The notes under the pieces are model-generated. The model was not told where the DNA came from. It searched no databases and was given only the letters and a program-made list of their open reading frames with translations. A DNA stretch of 47,308 nucleotides from Streptococcus mitis (lineage in GTDB: Bacteria; Bacillota; Bacilli; Lactobacillales; Streptococcaceae). Position numbers and translations under genes: made by a program. This document shows positions 43,568 through 47,308 of the stretch, one piece after another. Every line of letters begins with the position of its first letter. Position 1 is the first letter of the stretch. The stretch spans positions 1 through 47,308 of the forward strand of contig MKYF01000035.1 of the NCBI GenBank assembly GCA_001914195.1, in the 5' to 3' direction.

Positions 43568-44558
43568 GTCCTATCCTTTCTTGGTATAAGAGCTCAATCC
43601 CCAGATCGGCCCAACGGTTTTTTAGGGTTTCAGTTGATTGCTCATCAAAACTCAAGGCAATACCACAATCACCACCACCAGCGCCACTACTCTTAGCAAC
43701 AGCTTTCAAATCTTGACTAGCTTCTTTCAACTGTCTAAGCGAAGGCGTGTAAATATCTGTGCTCAAGCCTTCTAAAAGCTGGCTGGCTACTTCTACTTGC
43801 TCGATAATTTTTTCTGATTTCCCCTGCTCCAAGGCTTCTACTAAAGCAGCCACCGTTTCTTTTGAGGAGCTTAAAAAATTCTGATTGATATTTTGCTTGA
43901 TTTGCTGGACCATGTGACTCGATACAGCCACTTCCTTGGTCCATCCCACTAGAAAATCACATTCTAAAGTTGGTTTTACTTGTGAGATTAAAAATCCCCA
44001 ATCACGCTCTAAAACAGTCGCCAAGTTTTCTTCTTCCAACCAAGCAGCCACCCTCCGGCGATCAAATGACTGGTAGAGAACCAAATCCTCTGCCACAATA
44101 CAGGCAAGGTCCCCCATAGAACCATTGTCTCCGCGCTTGAGCAAGACCGCGCTAGCCAGCTTGAACAAGAGCTCCTGATCCACTGAAAGATTATACAGAG
44201 CCAGTAAAGCCTTGACAACCAAGACAACGACGCTGCCACTAGAACCTAAACCAAACTTTTTCCCTTCTCGTTCCATTTTTCCACGAATTTCTAGAGAAAA
44301 AGGTTTTAAAGTTTGACCTCGATAAATCAGGAAATCTTCCACTAAAACAATCGTTTCTTGAATCAAGCTGTAGGCAGGATTTGGCGTCAAATCCACTGCG
44401 AAATCAAACAGATCTGAGTAGATACGGTAACTATCAGAAAAAGCAATCTCGCCCTTCATATAGATGGGAATGGCCTTTATCAAGGCCAACTGCCCTGGCT
44501 CTAAAATAGCATATTCGCCTGCCCAATAGAGTTTTCCGCAAGTTTTAACAGCAATCAT
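43551..44558 (-). CDS. mvaK2: Phosphomevalonate kinase
   Basis: A 335-aa GHMP kinase. The ATP loop KFGLGSSGSVVVLVVKALL (about residues 96-114) and the C-terminal AKSSGAGGGDCGIAL (about 289-303) are family motifs. It makes mevalonate diphosphate. It overlaps mvaD by 14 nt and fni by 17 nt, so the operon is tightly coupled. Confidence 0.95.
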   Translation of the reverse strand: MIAVKTCGKLYWAGEYAILEPGQLALIKAIPIYMKGEIAFSDSYRIYSDLFDFAVDLTPNPAYSLIQETIVLVEDFLIYRGQTLKPFSLEIRGKMEREGKKFGLGSSGSVVVLVVKALLALYNLSVDQELLFKLASAVLLKRGDNGSMGDLACIVAEDLVLYQSFDRRRVAAWLEEENLATVLERDWGFLISQVKPTLECDFLVGWTKEVAVSSHMVQQIKQNINQNFLSSSKETVAALVEALEQGKSEKIIEQVEVASQLLEGLSTDIYTPSLRQLKEASQDLKAVAKSSGAGGGDCGIALSFDEQSTETLKNRWADLGIELLYQERIGHDYKS

Positions 44559-45498
44559 CTTGACTCAAATCCTTTGTTTTTGACACAATCAAGCGATAAC
44601 GTTGACCGAAGATTTCTGATAAATGCTCCAAGTCTTTCTCTTGACAGAGGACTTTGACATTGGGACCAGCATCCATAGTAAAGTAGCAAGCTTCTCCTTG
44701 CTCACGTAGCTGGCGAACAAAGTCCATGGCTTCATAAGATGCATCGGTCAGATAAGAAAAGGCTGGTGACGCAGTTTTGGTCGTAGCGTGCATAGCAAGG
44801 GCATTTTTCTCCGTTAACTCCCCAACCTTGGCAAAGTCATTTTCCTTGAGATAAACCAGCATATCCTGATAATCCTTCTCAGACTGACGGACCCAGTCAT
44901 CAAAGGTCGTCGAGGTTTCCACACAGAGTTTCATCCCGTCACGACTAGAGATTGGTTTTTTCTTGTCCTCCAAGACCAACATAATCATGGCTAGTTTCAA
45001 GTCTGTCTCTACAGGGTAAATTTCCCCACTATCCTTATCCCAAGCACCTAGTGGTCCATAAAAACTCCTAGAGGAAGAGCCTGATGCAAACTTAGCCTCC
45101 TGTGCCAACTGGCTCCGAGTCAATCCAAGCTGAAAATAAGCATTACAAGCCTTGACCAAGGCAGACAAACCACTAGAACTTGAGGACAGACCCGCTGCGG
45201 TAGGCATATTGTTTTGAGTATCTATACGGACAAAACCCTCACCTTCTGGACGGTAACGGTCAATAATCTTGCTCATCTTGGCATGCTCCGCCTCATTCTG
45301 TAGCTGACCATTGATATAAAAGGCATCAGCAGTCTCATCCGTCGGTAGAGATGACAAGGTCGTCTCTGTGTACATGTTTTCCAAAGTCAGAGAAATACTG
45401 CTAGTAGCAGGCACCATCTCTTTTTCTTTTTTCTTTCCCCAATATTTGATAATAGCAATATTTGCGTAAGAACGTACTGTTACAGGCTCTCGATCCAT
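44545..45498 (-). CDS. mvaD: Diphosphomevalonate decarboxylase
   Basis: A 317-aa GHMP-fold enzyme that converts mevalonate diphosphate to IPP with ATP. It shows VRSYANIAIIKYWGKKK (about residues 8-24, with catalytic Lys), the loop TAAGLSSSSSGLSALVKA (about 99-116) and the SGSSSRSFYGPLGAWDKD block. Overlaps both neighbours (mvaK1 by 19 nt, mvaK2 by 14 nt). Confidence 0.96.
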   Translation of the reverse strand: MDREPVTVRSYANIAIIKYWGKKKEKEMVPATSSISLTLENMYTETTLSSLPTDETADAFYINGQLQNEAEHAKMSKIIDRYRPEGEGFVRIDTQNNMPTAAGLSSSSSGLSALVKACNAYFQLGLTRSQLAQEAKFASGSSSRSFYGPLGAWDKDSGEIYPVETDLKLAMIMLVLEDKKKPISSRDGMKLCVETSTTFDDWVRQSEKDYQDMLVYLKENDFAKVGELTEKNALAMHATTKTASPAFSYLTDASYEAMDFVRQLREQGEACYFTMDAGPNVKVLCQEKDLEHLSEIFGQRYRLIVSKTKDLSQDDCC

Positions 45499-46358
45499 GT
45501 CTGAACAGCTCCTTTCTCTTCTAATCTTTCTGCTAGTTCTTGTGCATGAGTCAAATTGGTTGCCAAGGCTATGATACAGCCTCCTAACCCACCACCACTC
45601 ATCTTGGCACCTAAAGCACCATGGTTCAGAGCCGTTTCAACCAAAGAGTCTGATTCAGGGCTACTGACACCAATTTCTCTTAAATGTAAATGCGCTTGAC
45701 TGAGGATTTGTCCCAGTCCTTCAGTATCTCTTCGTGTAATTGCATCTTCTGCCCGATGGGTCAATTCCCCCAAGGCATGTAAAAACGGTAGGGCATCCTT
45801 GCCCTTGTTTTGAACCACCTGGATGGCTTCACGAGTGTGACCATAAACGCCCGTATCGGCAATCACCAAATAGGCAGATAAATCCATCTCAAGCTCTGTA
45901 AATCCTACATTCTTAATAAAGCGAATAGGCTGGTCACTGAGACAGGTCTTAGCATCCAAACCACTTGGATTCATATGGGCAATCATCTCAGCCCGATTGA
46001 CCAAAACTTCTAGTACATCATGAGGCAGTTCTGCCTGATAGTAGTCAAATACCGCACGAATGGCCGCTATGCTGATAGCTGCTGATGAACCCATTCCTCG
46101 TTTTTCAGGAATAGCCGAGTCAATCTCACAGCGAATACAAGCATCCTTGATATTTAGATGTTCAAGTGAAGCATACACCGCCATGGACAAGGTATCCTCC
46201 TCATAAAGGCGCCAAGGACTCGCTGCAGGAACTACCTTACAAGTCACCTCCACCTCCAAAAGGGGCAAGGAAATGGCAGGATAACCGTAAACGACCGCAT
46301 GCTCCCCTATTAAAATAATCTTACTATGTGCCTGACCGACACCAACTTTTTTTGTCAT
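45480..46358 (-). CDS. mvaK1: Mevalonate kinase
   Basis: A 292-aa GHMP kinase that phosphorylates mevalonate. Motif 1 is KIILIGEHAVVYGYPAISLP (about residues 13-32), motif 2 EKRGMGSSAAISIAAIRAVF (about 88-107) and motif 3 GAKMSGGGLGGCIIAL (about 256-271). The pneumococcal enzyme is inhibited by diphosphomevalonate; the same may hold here. It is the first gene of the operon, with AAAGGA before its ATG. A BOX element lies 33 nt upstream. Confidence 0.96.
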   Translation of the reverse strand: MTKKVGVGQAHSKIILIGEHAVVYGYPAISLPLLEVEVTCKVVPAASPWRLYEEDTLSMAVYASLEHLNIKDACIRCEIDSAIPEKRGMGSSAAISIAAIRAVFDYYQAELPHDVLEVLVNRAEMIAHMNPSGLDAKTCLSDQPIRFIKNVGFTELEMDLSAYLVIADTGVYGHTREAIQVVQNKGKDALPFLHALGELTHRAEDAITRRDTEGLGQILSQAHLHLREIGVSSPESDSLVETALNHGALGAKMSGGGLGGCIIALATNLTHAQELAERLEEKGAVQTWIESL

Positions 46359-46390
46359 TTTTTCCTTTTGCTAGACGAAAAAGCCGTCTC

Positions 46391-46497
46391 ATACTCAATG
46401 AAAATCAAAAAGCAAACTAGGAAGCTAGCCGCGGGCTGTACTTGAGTACGGCAAGGCGACGCTGACGTGGTTTGAATTTGATTTTCGAAGAGTATTA
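46391..46497 (+). repeat. BOX element, boxA-boxC without boxB, upstream of mvaK1
   Basis: Plus strand ATACTCAATGAAAATC at the start, CTAGGAAGCTAGCCGC in the middle, GTACGGCAAGGCGACGCTGA and TTCGAAGAGTATTA at the end. It separates the mevalonate operon from the choline-binding protein remnant. Depending on promoter position it is part of the mvaK1 leader. Confidence 0.93.
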
Positions 46498-46546
46498 TTT
46501 TTTCCTACAAGTATTTATTCTCTCCTATCTATTTTATTATATTTTC

Positions 46547-46580
46547 ACAAAAAAAGCGATTGTTTCCTTCACAATCGCTT
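46547..46580 (-). terminator. Terminator of the choline-binding protein remnant
   Basis: AAGCGATTGT and ACAATCGCTT form a perfect 10-bp stem around a 7-nt loop. On the minus strand a T run follows, just past the stop of the remnant. Confidence 0.88.
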
Positions 46581-46586
46581 CTTTCA

Positions 46587-47225
46587 TTATTGAACCCATT
46601 CGCCATTATAGTTGACAGAATAGCCATCTACGGTCGTATTCACTGCCAAAGCACCTGAGCTATAAGCGTAGTACCATTTGCCATTGACCTGAAACCAACC
46701 AGTTGCCATGGCTCCTGATGAACGGAGGTAGTACCACTTATTACCAAGGTATTGCCAGCCAGTTTTCATATCACCATTTAGATCATCTAAATAGTACCAA
46801 GTTGAGCCTTCCTGATACCAGCCAGTGACCATAGCTCCTGATGAACGGAGGTAGTACCACTTATTGCCAATTTGCTTCCAACCAGTTTGCATGATACCAG
46901 TTTCTGGATCTAGATAGTACCAAGTTGAGTTATCATTGGTCCAGCCACGCACTAGCTCCCCAACCGTTAAACTGTCGATATGAGCATCGAAGCCGCTATC
47001 CTTCTGTAAATAATACCAATGTCCTTCGTCAGAAATCCAACCCGTTTTTAAAGTATGATAACTACGTTAATCTTCAAAATAATAGACTCGTTTCTCTGCT
47101 GGACTATCATATTGTTCCCCATGATGTTTGTTGGTATTGGTAGCAGTTTTTGCCTCTAAAACTTGCTTGCCAACAAATTCTTGAAGAACCCCATCTTGGT
47201 TAAAGGAGCCTACTGAAAAAGTCAT
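46587..47225 (-). pseudogene. Choline-binding surface protein, decayed: in-frame stop and missing 5' end
   Basis: The last 121 codons encode choline-binding repeats (GWKQIGNKWYYLRSSGAM, TGWYQEGSTWYYLDDLNG and similar; Trp/Tyr/Gly pattern) and the C-terminus VNYNGEWVQ. The same frame continues upstream through RGWTNDN, LTVGELV, FDAHIDS and GHWYYLQKDS to a TAA at 47067-47069, and beyond it through KRVYYFED, NTNKHHGEQ, FVGKQVLEAK and SVGSFNQDG up to about 47225. A single C-to-T change (CAA to TAA) explains the stop. No signal peptide is present: the 5' end is replaced by unrelated sequence with a probable transposase. The start at 46952 of the remaining ORF has no role. Choline binding is known for the repeats; the original gene's identity is not clear (Cbp family). 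Confidence 0.88.
47067..47069 (-). other. In-frame TAA within the choline-binding protein remnant
   Basis: The minus-strand frame reads F-E-D-stop-R-S-Y-H-T-L-K. Coding continues on both sides without a change of frame, so this is a nonsense substitution and not a frameshift. Confidence 0.85.
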
Positions 47226-47243
47226 CAAATTGATGGCTTTTTT
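47216..47243. terminator. Hairpin at the junction with the probable insertion sequence
   Basis: AAAAAGTCATCAA and TTGATGGCTTTTTT pair (one G-U), close to the point where the choline-binding protein sequence is lost. It could be a terminator at an IS edge or part of a terminal inverted repeat. Confidence 0.55.
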
Positions 47244-47268
47244 GTTATACTAGAGATGAGGTGAGATG

Positions 47269-47308
47269 ATGCTTGATAATCAGTTAACTATGGATGTCAG
47301 TCCTTATT
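47269..47308 (+). CDS. Start of a probable transposase (runs off the window)
   Basis: An ATG with GAGGTGAG 4 nt upstream and a TATACT 13 nt further up opens a plus-strand frame starting MLDNQLTMDVSPY. Thirteen codons cannot prove a family; the wording resembles the N-terminus of IS1182-type transposases as I recall them, and the position at a broken gene supports it. An in-frame ATG lies one codon upstream. Confidence 0.4.
   Translation, partial: MLDNQLTMDVSPY

Overview
The window comes from a mitis-group Streptococcus (S. mitis, S. oralis, S. pneumoniae or a close relative). The evidence is three BOX elements, choline-binding repeats, an accessory-Sec type adhesin, a FabT/FabK-type fatty acid cluster, and a gene order I recall from the pneumococcus (serS to prfC, liaFSR beside the mevalonate genes). 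No tRNA, rRNA, CRISPR array or prophage was seen.

Layout. (1) nt 1-5761, minus strand: the 5' part of a giant modular surface adhesin. It has a KxYKxGKxW-type signal, a short Ser-rich stretch, a binding region and repeats of about 617 codons. Its frame is broken at a (GA)5 tract, and a 15-nt homopolymer lies upstream of its promoter. (2) nt 5762-6993: a gene-free stretch holding a 650-bp array of seven alternating hairpin units that starts 10 nt past the prfC stop. (3) nt 6994-13481: prfC (-), then gatCAB and efp-yqhY-nusB (+). (4) nt 13596-24154, minus strand: the complete type II fatty acid and acetyl-CoA carboxylase cluster, fabM-fabT-fabH-acpP-fabK-fabD-fabG-fabF-accB-fabZ-accC-accD-accA, with FabT-like operators. 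(5) nt 24561-27787: aspartokinase, a DUF956 gene, and serS behind a T-box leader. (6) nt 27812-34562, mostly minus: a TDT-family transporter, an AhpD-like protein, a sodium/alanine-glycine symporter under a glycine riboswitch, mutS2, cvpA and zapA. (7) nt 34649-38651: rnhC (possibly leaderless), lepB, recD2. (8) nt 38699-46358, minus: trigger factor, the LiaFSR envelope-stress system, and the mevalonate/isoprenoid operon mvaK1-mvaD-mvaK2-fni. (9) nt 46359-47308: a BOX element, a decayed choline-binding protein gene with an in-frame stop and no 5' end, and the first codons of a probable transposase.

How the genes work together. Most of the window is housekeeping. The fab/acc cluster makes membrane acyl chains and is controlled by FabT. 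The mevalonate operon makes the isoprenoid precursor used for undecaprenyl phosphate, and its neighbour LiaFSR senses damage at the lipid II cycle. The tRNA-dependent amidotransferase, EF-P, RF3, SerRS and trigger factor serve translation and folding. The two ends are accessory surface-protein loci, each showing ON/OFF or decay signatures.

The most unusual signals are the covarying hairpin array after prfC, the probable slipped-strand switch in the adhesin, and the missing 5'UTR of rnhC.
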